The notes under the pieces were generated by a model. It made no database searches and had not been told where the DNA came from. It saw only the letters and a program-made list of their open reading frames with translations. The position numbers were made by a program, and so were the translations under genes. Source: Thiohalocapsa sp963704155 (GTDB taxonomy: Bacteria; Pseudomonadota; Gammaproteobacteria; Chromatiales; Chromatiaceae). From it: 64,000 nucleotides of DNA. The stretch spans positions 22,191 to 86,190 of the forward strand of contig CAVPHF010000014.1 of assembly GCA_963704155.1 (NCBI GenBank), given 5' to 3'. Positions 54,802 to 64,000 of the stretch are shown here, piece after piece. How positions within the stretch are numbered: the first letter of the stretch is position 1; every line of letters begins with the position of its first letter.

Positions 54802-56896
54802 TTGTTGCTGATCGTCGCCTTGCTGATCTTGTCGGGTTGTCAAAGCCTGGTCTGGGATCCGAGCGACCGCGTCAGCAGTTCCAAGGGCCACATCACCGAC
54901 CGTGAGCGAGTGCGGCCGGCGACCACGCAGCCGTTTCGCGACGACGGCGGCATCGCGATCGGCGACGACGTGCCCAGGGCACAGGATTCCATCGTCGGCG
55001 GCACCGGCACCTTCGTGCGCCGGGTCGGGCGGCCGACGGTCGACACGACGCCGGGCGACGTCACGCTCAACTTCGACGGCACCGACATCCGCGAGGTGGT
55101 CAAGGTCATCCTCGGCGACCTGCTCGGCGTCAACTACGTGCTGGACCCGGCCGTGCAGGGCTCGGTGTCGCTGCAGACCGGCCGGCCGCTGCGCCGCGAC
55201 CTGCTGATCCCAACGCTGGAGACGCTGCTGCGCATGAACAACGCGGCGCTGGTCGACAACGCCGGCACCTTCGAGATCGTGCCGCTGAACAACGCCGTCA
55301 GCGGGCGTATCGTGCCGCAGCTCGGCGAGTCCGCGCGCGCCCTGCCGGAAGGCTACAGCGTTCAGGTGGTGCCGCTGCGTTACATCGGCGCCGAGCGAGA
55401 TGAGCCGCATCCTCGAGCCCTTGGCACCGGAAGGCAGCATCGTCCGCGTCGACGACCTGCGCAACCTGGTCGTCCTTGCCGGCAGCAGTCCGGAGATGAG
55501 CAACCTGCTCGACACCATCCAGATCTTCGACGTCGATTGGATGGCCGGACTGTCGGTCGGATTCTTCAATCTGGAGTATGCCAAGGCGGCCGACGTTGCC
55601 GGACAGCTCGAGACATCTGCTGGCCGACGAGAGCGGCAATCCGATGAAGGGCCTGTTCCGCTTCATCCCGGTCGAATCCGCCAACGCGCTGCTGGTGGTC
55701 TCACCGCAGGAGTCCTACCTGAAACAGATGCAGAGCTGGATCTCACGGCTCGATCTGGCCGAGGCATCCGGCACCTCGGCCCAGCGGCTGTTCGTCTACC
55801 GGGTGCGACATGGCGACGCGGAGAATCTGGCCGATGTGCTTGACCCAGCTGTTCAGCGGCGGCGACGGCGGCAGCGGTGCCGGCCGCAGCATCGGCGGCG
55901 TCGCGCCGGGGCTGCGCCAGTCCTCGATCGGCGGCGACGGCACGTCGGGCGGTGATGTTGGCGGCACCGCCCAGCGCCGCGCCACATCCAGCACCATCGA
56001 GCTGTCGTCGGAGGTCAGCATCGTCGCCGATGCCGTCAACAACTCGCTGCTGGTGCGCTCCAGTCCGCGCGACTACAAGAAGATTCTCGATGCACTGAAG
56101 CAGCTCGACATCGTGCCGCTGCAGGTGTTGGTGGAGGCCACCATCGTCGAGATCAGGCTGACCGGCAACCTGCGCTACGGCGTGCAATGGAGTTTCACCG
56201 GCGCCAAAGGCGGCGGCTACGAGAGCCAGTGGGATCTGGCAGGCGCCGGCGGCGCGCCGTCAAAGACCTTCCCGGGCTTCAACTGGTCGGTCGTGTTGCA
56301 GCCCGACACCATTCGCGCGACGCTGTCGGCCTTGGCCGAGGACGACCTGGTCAACGTGCTGTCGTCGCCGTCGGTCATGGTCATGGACAACCAGACCGCC
56401 AAGATCCAGGTCGGTCAGCAGGTACCGATCGCGACCACGCAACAGCAGGGTTTGACGGCGACCGATCGCGTCATCAACCAGATCGAGTATCGCGACACCG
56501 GCGTCATGCTGTCGGTGAAGCCGCGCGTCACGCCGGGCGGACTGGTGCAGATGGAGATCGAGCAGGAGGTCAGCACGGTCGAGGCGGAAAGCGGCACCTT
56601 GAACTCGCCCACCTTCCGCACCCGCAACATCACCAGCAATGTCGCCGTGCGCTCGAACCAGGCGGTGGTGCTTGGCGGGCTGATCCAGGACGCGCGCGAG
56701 GACGGCAAGTCGGGCGTGCCCGGGCTTGTACCGAGCGCCGATCATCGGCCCGCTGTTCGGCGAAACGAGCAAACGCGCCGACCGCACCGAACTGGTCGTC
56801 GTGCTGACGCCTCGGGTCATCGCCAGCGATAGCGACATCGAGACCGTCACGCGCGACTTCCGCGACAAGGTCAAGAACCTCGACACGCGCTTCTGA
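54802..56896 (+). pseudogene. gspD: Type II secretion outer-membrane secretin GspD, about four frame breaks
   Basis: GspD forms the outer-membrane gate. The start gives a lipoprotein-like leader (LLIVALLILSGCQ, lipobox LSGC). It has an N0 domain (DVTLNFDGTDIREVVKVILG), repeated N1-N3 domains (QVVPLRYIGA, VRVDDLRNLVVLAGSS, FRFIPVESANALLVVSPQES) and the secretin core (VEATIVEIRLTGNLRYGVQW, VLSSPSVMVMDNQTAKIQVG, VAVRSNQAVVLGGLIQD), ending in PIIGPLFGETSKRADRTELV. Frame changes lie near 55395, 55610, 55835 and 56730. The TTG start at 54802 is tentative; an ATG at 54741 in another frame may be the true start if a further indel exists. Confidence 0.85.
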
Positions 56897-56925
56897 CTCG
56901 GGAATGGCGGAGCCAACCACCGACC

Positions 56926-57877
56926 GTGGGAACGCAGCGACTGGACTATGCCGCGGTCGCCGGCGAGGTGTTCGAGATCGAGGCTGCCGCCATCCTCGGC
57001 CTGCGCGCATCGCTTGACGGCGCCTTCTCCGCCGTAGTCGACGCCATCCTCAGCGCCTCCGGCCGCGTCATCGTCTGCGGCATGGGCAAGTCCGGCATCA
57101 TCGGCAAGAAGATCGCGGCGACCTTGGCCAGCACCGGCACGCCGTCGTTCTTCATGCACCCGGGCGAGGCCTTCCACGGCGATCTCGGCATGGTCACGCG
57201 CGATGACGTTTTCATCGCGCTGTCCAACTCCGGTGAGACCGAGGAGCTGGTCAAGCTGCTGCCGTTCCTGCGCGACAACGGCAATCTCACCGTCGCCCTC
57301 ACCGGTAATGCCGCAATCAACGCTGGCCAAGAACAGCAGCTTCCATCTGTCCGTGCGCGTCGCCAAGGAGGCCTGCCCGCTGCAGCTCGCGCCGACCGCC
57401 TCGACCACCGCGACCCTGGCCATGGGCGATGCGCTGGCGGTTGCCTTGATGAAGGCGCGCAACTTCCAGCCGCAGGACTTCGCCCGCTTTCACCCCGGAG
57501 GCAGCCTTGGCCGGCGTCTGCTGCACCGCGTGCGTGAGGAGATGCGCAGTCACGACCTGCCGTTCGTCGCGCCGCATGACGGCGCCGATGAGGTGCTCGC
57601 CGCCGTCACCCGCGGTGGGCTCGGCATCGCGCTGGTCAGCGACGATCGCCAGAGCGCCCTCGGCATCATCACCGATGGCGACCTGCGCCGCGCGCTGCAG
57701 GCGCACAAGGCCGGCTTCTTTCGAGCGCACGCGCCGCCGAGCTGATGACGCCGGACCCGACCACCATCGGCGCCGACAGCAACATGCAGACCGCCATCGA
57801 GCTGATGGCCGCAGCACAAGATCACGCTACTTGTCGTCGTCGACGACGACCGTATCGTCGGTGTCGTGCAGAAATAG
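56926..57877 (+). pseudogene. kdsD: Arabinose-5-phosphate isomerase KdsD (KpsF), about three frame breaks
   Basis: KdsD converts ribulose-5-phosphate to arabinose-5-phosphate for Kdo. The SIS domain shows VIVCGMGKSGIIGKKIAATL, PSFFMHPGEAFHGDLGMV and ALSNSGETEELVKLLP; an extra A near 57316 changes frame to SVRVAKEACPLQLAPTASTT and MGDALAVALMKARNF. Two CBS motifs follow (GLGIALVSDDRQSALGIITD, then ELMTPDPTTIGADSNMQTAI) with changes near 57727 and 57825. The last residues (DDDRIVGVVQK) stop early compared with the family, so the 3' end may also be affected. Kdo partner genes are not adjacent. Confidence 0.82.
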
Positions 57878-57959
57878 CTCGTGGTTGCCGAAAGCGAATC
57901 TATTGGGCCAGTCTTGAAGCGTTAATGTAGGCCTAACGTCCCGTCGAGCGGTTCCTAAG

Positions 57960-59165
57960 GTGACAAAAAAGATACACGTTATTTGCGCATCGCCACCGGG
58001 CGTGAATCCCGGCATGGAGTCGGTCGATCGCGGTTTCGAAGCATTCTCGAAGCGGCACGGACTCGTCGACCGCGTGGAATACCATCGCCTTTATCCTGCT
58101 GTCCACGCATGGCCTGACGGCTCAGTTCAGTCGTCGATTCGCTACCATGTGCTCGACGACCCCAAACGACTGACCGATGACGGAGGCGTACTAGTCTATT
58201 GGGGTGATTTTTTTCACATGCTTCAGTACCAACAAGCCGTTGCCCACTTGTTGGTTGCCCGGGGGCTTGTCCCGACCGCCGATGATGGCCTAAGACGGGC
58301 GCGGGGGGCCTTCCTGCTAGAGGGGTTCGGCGCGGCTACCATGCAACGATCGTTCTCCTTCGGCTCAACCCTCTTGTTCAACGGTATCGAGGACGAGCTT
58401 GCGCCAGACTACGGTGAGGCGCTAAAGGCCTTCTTGACCCAGGCCGGGGGCGTTTGGCTGCGGGATATCGTGTCGGCACTGAAGGCTTGCCACCTCCGCA
58501 ACCAATACGAGGTCAACTGTCTCGGAGTCGACTGCGCCGCGCTACTGTGGCTTCATGCGTCGGACTGGCCGCAAGCCGAGACTGCCGGCATCTTCTTCGG
58601 CCGTTCAGAGGCTGGTCATGATGGTCTGGTACGATGTGCGCTCGATATCGCAGCTCAGCTCGATCTGCGACCTGTTTGGCTCCCCTGGGGCGACGCCAAC
58701 GCGTTCCCCCCCCTCGCGTCAACGCTTCAGATCCCCGAGATCCGCCGGATGGACGGGTTTCGCGAGGATGCGGCGCAAAGCTTTGCGGGCGCCATGACTG
58801 CATTGCGCACCCATCGCTGCATCATTACCGACACCTACCATGTCTGTGTCAATGCATGGGCTGCCGGGGTTCCCGCAGTTTGTATCGCGGATGATGATTA
58901 CGTGGCTTTCAGGAGCGTCAACCGTGGCCCGCTGTGTGCCCCTCGTGACAAGCGTCACATCTTCATGAGCATGTACGACGCGCTAGAGTTTTACATCAAT
59001 GGAGCGGTGCTACACTGTCCTGAGTTCTTGTCGCCCAGGCTGTCGCGTATCATCGAGCTAATTCGGGGAGAGGTCGTTCCACAGCTGATTACGGAGCGCA
59101 TTAGGCAACATGCGCAATCCGCGGAGACCAGTCTCGTCAATGCGCTGGCCGCCGCGTCGCGCTGA
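57960..59165 (+). CDS. Polysaccharide pyruvyl transferase-like protein
   Basis: The intact 401-residue cytoplasmic protein starts at GTG 57960 (MTKKIHVICASPPGVNPGM). The C-terminal half has the family pattern ALRTHRCIITDTYHVCVNAW followed by AAGVPAVCIADDDY, resembling the GT-B-like PS_pyruv_trans fold that transfers pyruvate ketals to sugars. The N-terminal region (LVYWGDFFHMLQYQQAV) is not clearly recognised. No signal peptide. No frame break occurs here, though genes on both sides are broken. It may modify a surface polysaccharide. Confidence 0.7.
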   Translation: MTKKIHVICASPPGVNPGMESVDRGFEAFSKRHGLVDRVEYHRLYPAVHAWPDGSVQSSIRYHVLDDPKRLTDDGGVLVYWGDFFHMLQYQQAVAHLLVARGLVPTADDGLRRARGAFLLEGFGAATMQRSFSFGSTLLFNGIEDELAPDYGEALKAFLTQAGGVWLRDIVSALKACHLRNQYEVNCLGVDCAALLWLHASDWPQAETAGIFFGRSEAGHDGLVRCALDIAAQLDLRPVWLPWGDANAFPPLASTLQIPEIRRMDGFREDAAQSFAGAMTALRTHRCIITDTYHVCVNAWAAGVPAVCIADDDYVAFRSVNRGPLCAPRDKRHIFMSMYDALEFYINGAVLHCPEFLSPRLSRIIELIRGEVVPQLITERIRQHAQSAETSLVNALAAASR

Positions 59166-59666
59166 GCATTGAGGCGGCCAGGATCTGATTCGGCAGCTTA
59201 GGCTGATGACCGGCTCCGGCGGTGCGACTCGGGCTATAGGGCATACGCGACTCACCCTGGTGTGAGTGCGGCTCCCGCTCGATGCGCCCTGATCGGCCAA
59301 CCAGCCCGCCCGCGAACAGGGCTAACGATAGTGGTCTTCGTGCGCAAGCCATCGACGACGGTGGCTAGGACGCGCAACAGTCAACGCGCAAGCCGCAAGT
59401 GGGCCGATGGCGCGAGCGTTCGGTCTTCGCAACATTGTGCGGAGATGTTGCTTTTGCGAGACGCCAGACCCTGGGCGGCTATTCTGTGTGACTTCCGGCG
59501 AGCGCGATCGTGCGAGCGCGCAACCCCAAGATTGCGACCCAATGGCGGGCGGTAGATGGGTATCGGCGTCCAATCCTGAGATAATCTAATCAATAGCCTA
59601 AGAGCGGTGCCGGGGGGCTATGAAACGGCCCCGACGAAGTCACCGAAACTGCCTCATCCGTATTTG
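59166..59666. other. Intergenic region after the pyruvyl transferase-like gene
   Basis: No credible gene is seen. A perfect 6-base hairpin ACTCAC-CCTGGT-GTGAGT lies at 59250-59267 without a U tract. The remainder up to the promoter at 59667 has only short frames lacking protein features. Confidence 0.5.
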
Positions 59667-59695
59667 TTGCAAATCTGACTAGTGTGGGCTAAACT
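59667..59695 (+). promoter_or_regulatory. sigma-70 promoter of the surface-protein gene
   Basis: TTGCAA, a 17-base spacer, then TAAACT, 88 bases before the ATG at 59783. The match is four to five of six in each box with ideal spacing. Confidence 0.55.
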
Positions 59696-59782
59696 CTTTC
59701 ACGCAACATCGTGGCCGTGCCGATCCTGAGTCGCGATGAGGGCACATACATACCACAACTGTCTACAGTGGAGAAGCAGACT

Positions 59783-61727
59783 ATGACTATGCAATTCCCG
59801 AGGCGTGCGCTAGTTCCGGCGCTTGCGTCGGTCATCACCGGCGCGGCAACGCTTTCGGCGCCCGCTCACGCGGTGTACCTCGCCAACGACGATGGTTTGG
59901 GCGATGCCGCTGTGTATCAGTACTATACGGCCAAGTCCGGATGGCAAACCTTCTTCCGCGTCATCAACACGTCCACCGACGCGGTGGTGATCAAGGTTCG
60001 CTTCCGCGAGGCGGCAAACAGCCGCGAGGTGCTGGACTTCGAGGTCGCACTGTCTCCAAACGACATGTGGACCGGATGGACAGACGCCAATGCCATCGGT
60101 GACGGCCGGCCCGGCATCAAGACGAACGACACCTCCTGCGTCTTCCCGCGTCCTGGGCAAAGCTTTCCAAATGATGAAGGCTTCGTCAGCCTCGACCCAT
60201 CGACCAACCTGATCGGCGCCGTGTTCAAGGACCGCGCATACACGGGTGTTTACGACGACAGCGGACCGGACGCGGCGACGCGGCTGTCGGAGGGCCACAT
60301 CGAAGTGATCGGTGTATCGTCATACAGCTCCGACGGCAGCGACAACGACGAAGCACGCTTCGTCGGCGCCGTCAGTCACAATGGCGCGACCGGCAAGCCG
60401 AACGACTGCGCCAGCGCCCAGTTCGATTACCTGAATTCGAACGACGCCGGCCGACTGACGTGCCCGACGTGCTCGGGGCGAATGCCTACATCGTCAATCT
60501 GGCCTCTGGGCAAGGCGCGGGCTATGATCCGGATATCTTCGGTGCATGCTCGTTCGATTCGCTGCGCGACCTGGCGGTGGCGAGCAATACCATCCGGACC
60601 TCGACAACTGTGTCGCACGACCCTTTACCGACGCTGCCGGCGTCGCCGTAAACCAGGCGCTCTGGAATGGTCTAGACCCGATTCCGGTGCAAACCACCGT
60701 TTACAGGGTGGACGTCACCAATGACGGCACCTATAATCAGACCTTCGGCTTCGACGCCGATAACGACGGGTCTGCACGGGCCCCGACCAGCAAAACGTCC
60801 CGAGAGACGAACGTCCCGCAAAGCGTCTACCAGGCGGCGCAGGTTGGGCTGATCGTGGACAATGGCGGCAATTGCTGGCGGATCGTCGACAGCTTGCCTA
60901 CCGGCGTTGATCCTATCGTCCGGCTGACGAAGACCGGGATAGTAGAGACCGTTGAGCCCTGGCGGTTGAAGCAGAAGGGTCAGATCGTGAATGGGCAGAT
61001 ACCCTCACTCCGACCAACGCCTTCCCGGTCACGGGTGGTGTCGATGGTGTCAGCTGGCTGTTCTTGGCCAGTTCCGTCATCAACGAGTGGGCCGCTTCCA
61101 ACAACCCGGGCAATATCATCACTGACTCACTACACGCAGTGGGTGTTGACCTTCCCGACCAAGCACTACTACGTCGATCTGCAGGACGACGTCAACCTGC
61201 TCGACGATATCTCGCCGACACTGGCGGCCTCCCCTCTGCCCGTGACTCCTCCGGAGGCCTTCTCGCCATTCTGGCAGTCGTTCGCAACCGGTGGCGGCCT
61301 CGCGACGGGTAACCAGGCCGGTCAGTCCTGTGAGCCAATCAAGGTCGACATGTGGAATCGTGAGGAGGAATACTCACAGTTCACCTCACCGGCGCCGACC
61401 CCCGAGAACAGCCTGTGCTGGGAGACCAACGTCCTGACGTTCAACCAGAGCTACGCCGACGCGGGCCTGGATTCCGACTTCACGACGGTGATCGATGAGC
61501 GTTGGCTGCCGACCAACTTCGACGGCACGGTCGCCGAACGTGGTTGGGCCAGAGTGACCTTTACCGGCTTTGGGGCTGTTAACACCGGTTTGCTCGGCCC
61601 TCGTGGATTCACCGGGTACGGACTGCCCGTCACCGGGTTCATGTTCAGCGTCTACGAGACCGGCGACGCGGCCACGGCCCACGCGGCGATCAACTCGCAC
61701 AAGTACGAGCGTGATTTCCAACAATGA
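59783..61727 (+). pseudogene. Large secreted, possibly surface-layer-type protein, about four frame breaks
   Basis: Not assigned to a named family. ATG at 59783 with GGAG upstream gives a signal peptide (VPALASVITGAATLSAPAHA). The mature part starts with TFFRVINTSTDAVVIKVRFR, a fold common in secreted beta-rich proteins, and continues through other frames as LGANAYIVNLASGQGAGYDP, NQALWNGLDPIPVQTTVYRV, NAFPVTGGVDGVSWLFLASS and YTQWVLTFPTKHYYVDLQDD. It ends without a PEP-CTERM or IPTL-type sorting signal. Breaks near 60455, 60590, 60965 and 61115; about 645 residues if repaired. Dedicated promoter and a strong terminator suggest abundant expression. Confidence 0.7.
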
Positions 61728-61816
61728 CCGGTTGGAGCAATGCTCCCGCAGTGGACAACGGTGAGGCGTTGGTAATGATCCACCACCAATAACCGGTTTG
61801 TTGATCACTGAGTTGA

Positions 61817-61842
61817 GGGGCGGCTTTCAGCCGCCCCTTTTT
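61817..61842 (+). terminator. Strong Rho-independent terminator
   Basis: Perfect stem GGGGCGGC / GCCGCCCC with loop TTTCA, followed by TTTTT. It closes the 59783 gene 90 bases after its stop and precedes the PpiC-type gene by 24 bases. Confidence 0.9.
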
Positions 61843-61865
61843 GTTGGGACAATGACTAGACTGCT

Positions 61866-62870
61866 ATGCACCTCGATTCCGCACCAACGCGCTCGCCGAC
61901 GGCCCGCCGGCAATTCTTGTACCCTGGTCCGTTGCGCCTCGGCCTCTTGGCGCTGACCTTGCTCTGTTCGATACCCGCCTATAGCGAAGACGACCAGGCC
62001 GACCCCTTGGGCCTGTCGAACCAAGCCGTGGAGCGCGACTTGATGACGCGGCCCACCAAGTACCTGGAACGGCTGACGAATGACTCGAAAGCGCGCCGAG
62101 ACTATATCGAGGCGCTTTTCATCCGCGATAATATGGAGGCGGCGCTCGCCGAGCGTGGCCTCGACGATGATGAACAACTGCTGCAAGGGCTGCGCAATGC
62201 CCGCGAGCGGTTGGTTCTGGATGCCCTGGTGCGAGATGCGATTAACCAGAAGGCGGCCGACGTGGAGGCCTTGGCGGAGGAGCGCTACCAGGCCAACCCC
62301 GCGGACTACAAGATCCGACAGAAAATTAAGCTCGCGGTGATCTTTATCGGCAAAGGTGAGGGCGGGGAGCAGGAAGCCCGGACGCGGATCGACGAAATAC
62401 ACGCGCGCCTCCAAACAGAGCCTGAAAATACCGAACTCTTCCATGACCTGGCGCGGCAGTACTCGCAAGACGTCAAGGCTGATCAGGGCGGCGTCATCGA
62501 CAAATGGCTGATCGCACCGTTGGACATTGAGGAACGCGATGCGCTGATGCAAGCCGCCTTCGCGTTGGATACCGTCGGGGACATCACGGAGGTCGTCGAG
62601 AGCAGTTCAGGGTTTGCGATCGGAAAGCTAATGGCCTTGACCCCGGCGCAGCAAGTCCCATTCGAGGCCGCCAAGCCGCAGATCATGTCGCAGATTCAGT
62701 CAGAACTGTATGAGCAGGCGCGGATTGAAATCCTCAGTGGGTTCACCCCACCAGAGGAAGGCCTGACGTTCGACGATGACGCGCTGCTCGAACGCGTGAC
62801 GGAAGCGCATCAGATGCGCAAGGCCAGGCTGCCGACCGCCGCGACTCCCTCGCAACCGAGCGCGGACTAG
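61866..62870 (+). CDS. PpiC-type (parvulin) peptidyl-prolyl cis-trans isomerase, exported
   Basis: The 334-residue protein has an N-terminal hydrophobic segment (LRLGLLALTLLCSIPAYSE), a helical chaperone-like region (residues 45-150) and a parvulin domain: IKLAVIFIGKGEGGEQEART, LFHDLARQYSQDVKADQGGV and IDKWLIAPLDIEERDALMQA. This resembles SurA/PpiD-type folding helpers. It lies just downstream of the secreted-protein gene and could help fold it; that link is inferred from position only. Confidence 0.85.
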   Translation: MHLDSAPTRSPTARRQFLYPGPLRLGLLALTLLCSIPAYSEDDQADPLGLSNQAVERDLMTRPTKYLERLTNDSKARRDYIEALFIRDNMEAALAERGLDDDEQLLQGLRNARERLVLDALVRDAINQKAADVEALAEERYQANPADYKIRQKIKLAVIFIGKGEGGEQEARTRIDEIHARLQTEPENTELFHDLARQYSQDVKADQGGVIDKWLIAPLDIEERDALMQAAFALDTVGDITEVVESSSGFAIGKLMALTPAQQVPFEAAKPQIMSQIQSELYEQARIEILSGFTPPEEGLTFDDDALLERVTEAHQMRKARLPTAATPSQPSAD

Positions 62871-62958
62871 ATCGCGATCCCGATAGATGTGCCTTGGTTC
62901 GGCTTCCGAATGGCGGCGACCTGATGCCGCCTCCTGTACCTCGATCAGGGGCCCTGTT

Positions 62959-63468
62959 ATGAAAATCCTTTGCCCTCGGCTTAACCGCCACGCGGTCCGC
63001 ACGACCTTCGTCTGCCTGCTATCCGCCCTCGTTTTCGGCTCGACCGGGTCCGCCATAGCGCAGCGCGTGTCCACCCAATCTGAGCTACTAGGCGCCCCAA
63101 CTGCGTCGCAGGCCACGCAACAACAACAGCGACTACATGCACGCGTGTCGGAACGCTGGGAGGCGCTGATCGCTGGCGATCCGGAGAAGGCCTACAGCTT
63201 CTTCTCTCCCGCCTATCGGGCACTCTTTTCCCTCGAGCGCTACCGACGGGAACAGGGCAAAAAAGTCGATTGGATCTCGATCGCCGTGGCTGACAGTTCG
63301 ATTGTCGGTGATCGAGCCAAGGTCGACCTTGTCCTCCGTTATCGGCTTGCGCTGCCGCCGGGTGTCGGTTTGGATGACCTGGGCGTCCTCAGCACGGACA
63401 TGACGGAAGTCTGGTTGTGGAAGGACGGGGATTGGTGGTATGCGAGCGAGGGCAGCAACCGTTTGTAA
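62959..63468 (+). CDS. Small exported protein of unknown function
   Basis: A 169-residue product starting MKILCPRLNRHAVRTTFVCL with a cleavable signal peptide ending near SAIA. The mature part has RVSERWEALIAGDPEKAYSF followed by FFSPAYRALFSLERYRREQG and a C-terminal EVWLWKDGDWWYASE strand set, a pattern like SnoaL/NTF2-type folds; this is a guess from pattern. ATG at 62959 is preferred to an upstream in-frame TTG. Follows the isomerase by 88 bases. Confidence 0.65.
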   Translation: MKILCPRLNRHAVRTTFVCLLSALVFGSTGSAIAQRVSTQSELLGAPTASQATQQQQRLHARVSERWEALIAGDPEKAYSFFSPAYRALFSLERYRREQGKKVDWISIAVADSSIVGDRAKVDLVLRYRLALPPGVGLDDLGVLSTDMTEVWLWKDGDWWYASEGSNRL

Positions 63469-63486
63469 CGATGCTCAAGCCCCATC

Positions 63487-64000
63487 GTGAGCATCCTCAA
63501 CGTCATCGCGGGAAGACGATCTCGACGGAAGCTCAAGATCGCCGCCGTGATCGCGGTGCGCAACGAAGCCCACTATCTTCGCTTTCTGCTGCCACGCCTC
63601 GAGCGCGAGGCAATCGATGTGATCGTCCTCGATCACGAATCAACCGATGAAACCGCCGAGCTGTTGCGAGGCGCTGCCGTTTTGCAAACGGTCTCGTTTC
63701 CGTTCAGCGGATACTTCAGCTTGACTCAGCAGCTGGAATTGAAACGGCAGCTGATCGAGCCGCTCGAGCACGACTGGGTGATTCATCAGGATGCGGACGA
63801 GGTGCTCGAGCATCGGGATCCATCCCGCTCCTTGCGCGCCGCGATCGAAGAGGCCGACGAAGAAGGCTTCACTGCCCTGAATTTCGAGGAGTTCGTGTTC
63901 CTGCCGGAGCCGGGCAGGGACTATCAGGGGCGAGACTATGCGCGGAGAATGCGCCGATACTATTTCTTCGCACCAGAACCCAATCGCCTCAACCGCGCTT
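63487..64000 (+). CDS. Glycosyltransferase family 2 (3' end cut by window edge)
   Basis: The frame starts at GTG 63487 and is open to the window end (171 codons seen). It reads IAAVIAVRNEAHYLRFLLPR, then IVLDHESTDETAELLRG, and the metal-binding motif VIHQDADEVLE, matching the first half of a GT2-type fold with its DxD-like site. No signal peptide. It adds another polysaccharide-type gene to the right flank. The acceptor is unknown. Confidence 0.8.
   Translation, partial: MSILNVIAGRRSRRKLKIAAVIAVRNEAHYLRFLLPRLEREAIDVIVLDHESTDETAELLRGAAVLQTVSFPFSGYFSLTQQLELKRQLIEPLEHDWVIHQDADEVLEHRDPSRSLRAAIEEADEEGFTALNFEEFVFLPEPGRDYQGRDYARRMRRYYFFAPEPNRLNRA

Noticed and set aside
56260..57462. 400-codon minus-strand frame opposite gspD and kdsD
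   Set aside because: It appears because the sense strand is frame-broken; the sense protein motifs are unmistakable.
61600..61727. C-terminal sorting signal (PEP-CTERM or IPTL type) on the secreted protein
   Set aside because: The end lacks the motif, the hydrophobic helix and the basic tail.

Overview
The window is one piece of a high-GC gammaproteobacterial chromosome, most like Chromatiales (purple sulfur bacteria and relatives). That placement rests on gene order and protein style only, so the genus is not claimed. The left 27 kb is the classical replication-origin neighbourhood: atpIBEFH, parB, parA, rsmG and mnmG read leftward; mnmE, yidC, yidD, rnpA and rpmH read leftward; dnaA, dnaN, recF and gyrB read rightward. 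oriC probably lies between dnaA and dnaN. It has a perfect DnaA box, two near-perfect boxes and an AT-rich stretch. Two parS-like sites sit inside recF, about 15 kb from parAB. A MoxR / DUF58 / transglutaminase trio is inserted between mnmG and mnmE.

From 22 to 39 kb lie housekeeping genes: plsC, gmhB, glyS, glyQ, the nitrogen-control set glnA-ntrB-ntrC, trmL, gpsA, secB, a membrane rhodanese, a two-cysteine ArsR regulator resembling sulfide/persulfide sensors, envC and a ctpA-type protease. Both glnA and ntrB have a -24/-12 (sigma-54) promoter with an NtrC-type palindrome upstream.

From 39.8 kb the window becomes an envelope and export region. A WecA/MraY-like sugar-phosphate transferase and a CapD/FlaA1-type nucleotide-sugar dehydratase lead into a type II secretion cluster: gspE, a PD-(D/E)XK-like DUF3782 gene, gspF, gspG, gspH, gspI, exosortase H, its membrane partner, gspJ, gspK, gspL, gspM, a gspC-like gene and gspD. 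After it come kdsD, a polysaccharide pyruvyl-transferase-like gene, a large secreted protein with its own promoter and strong terminator, a PpiC-type isomerase, a small exported protein and a glycosyltransferase that runs off the right edge.

The most unusual feature is an exosortase (protein-sorting transpeptidase) with its partner placed between the minor pseudopilin genes gspI and gspJ of a type II secretion system, next to polysaccharide genes. The second is that about twenty single-base frame breaks fall between 50.2 and 61.2 kb (plus one at 9.68 kb), while other genes are intact. Protein similarity continues cleanly across each break, so assembly or sequencing indels are likelier than gene decay, but the sequence alone cannot settle it.
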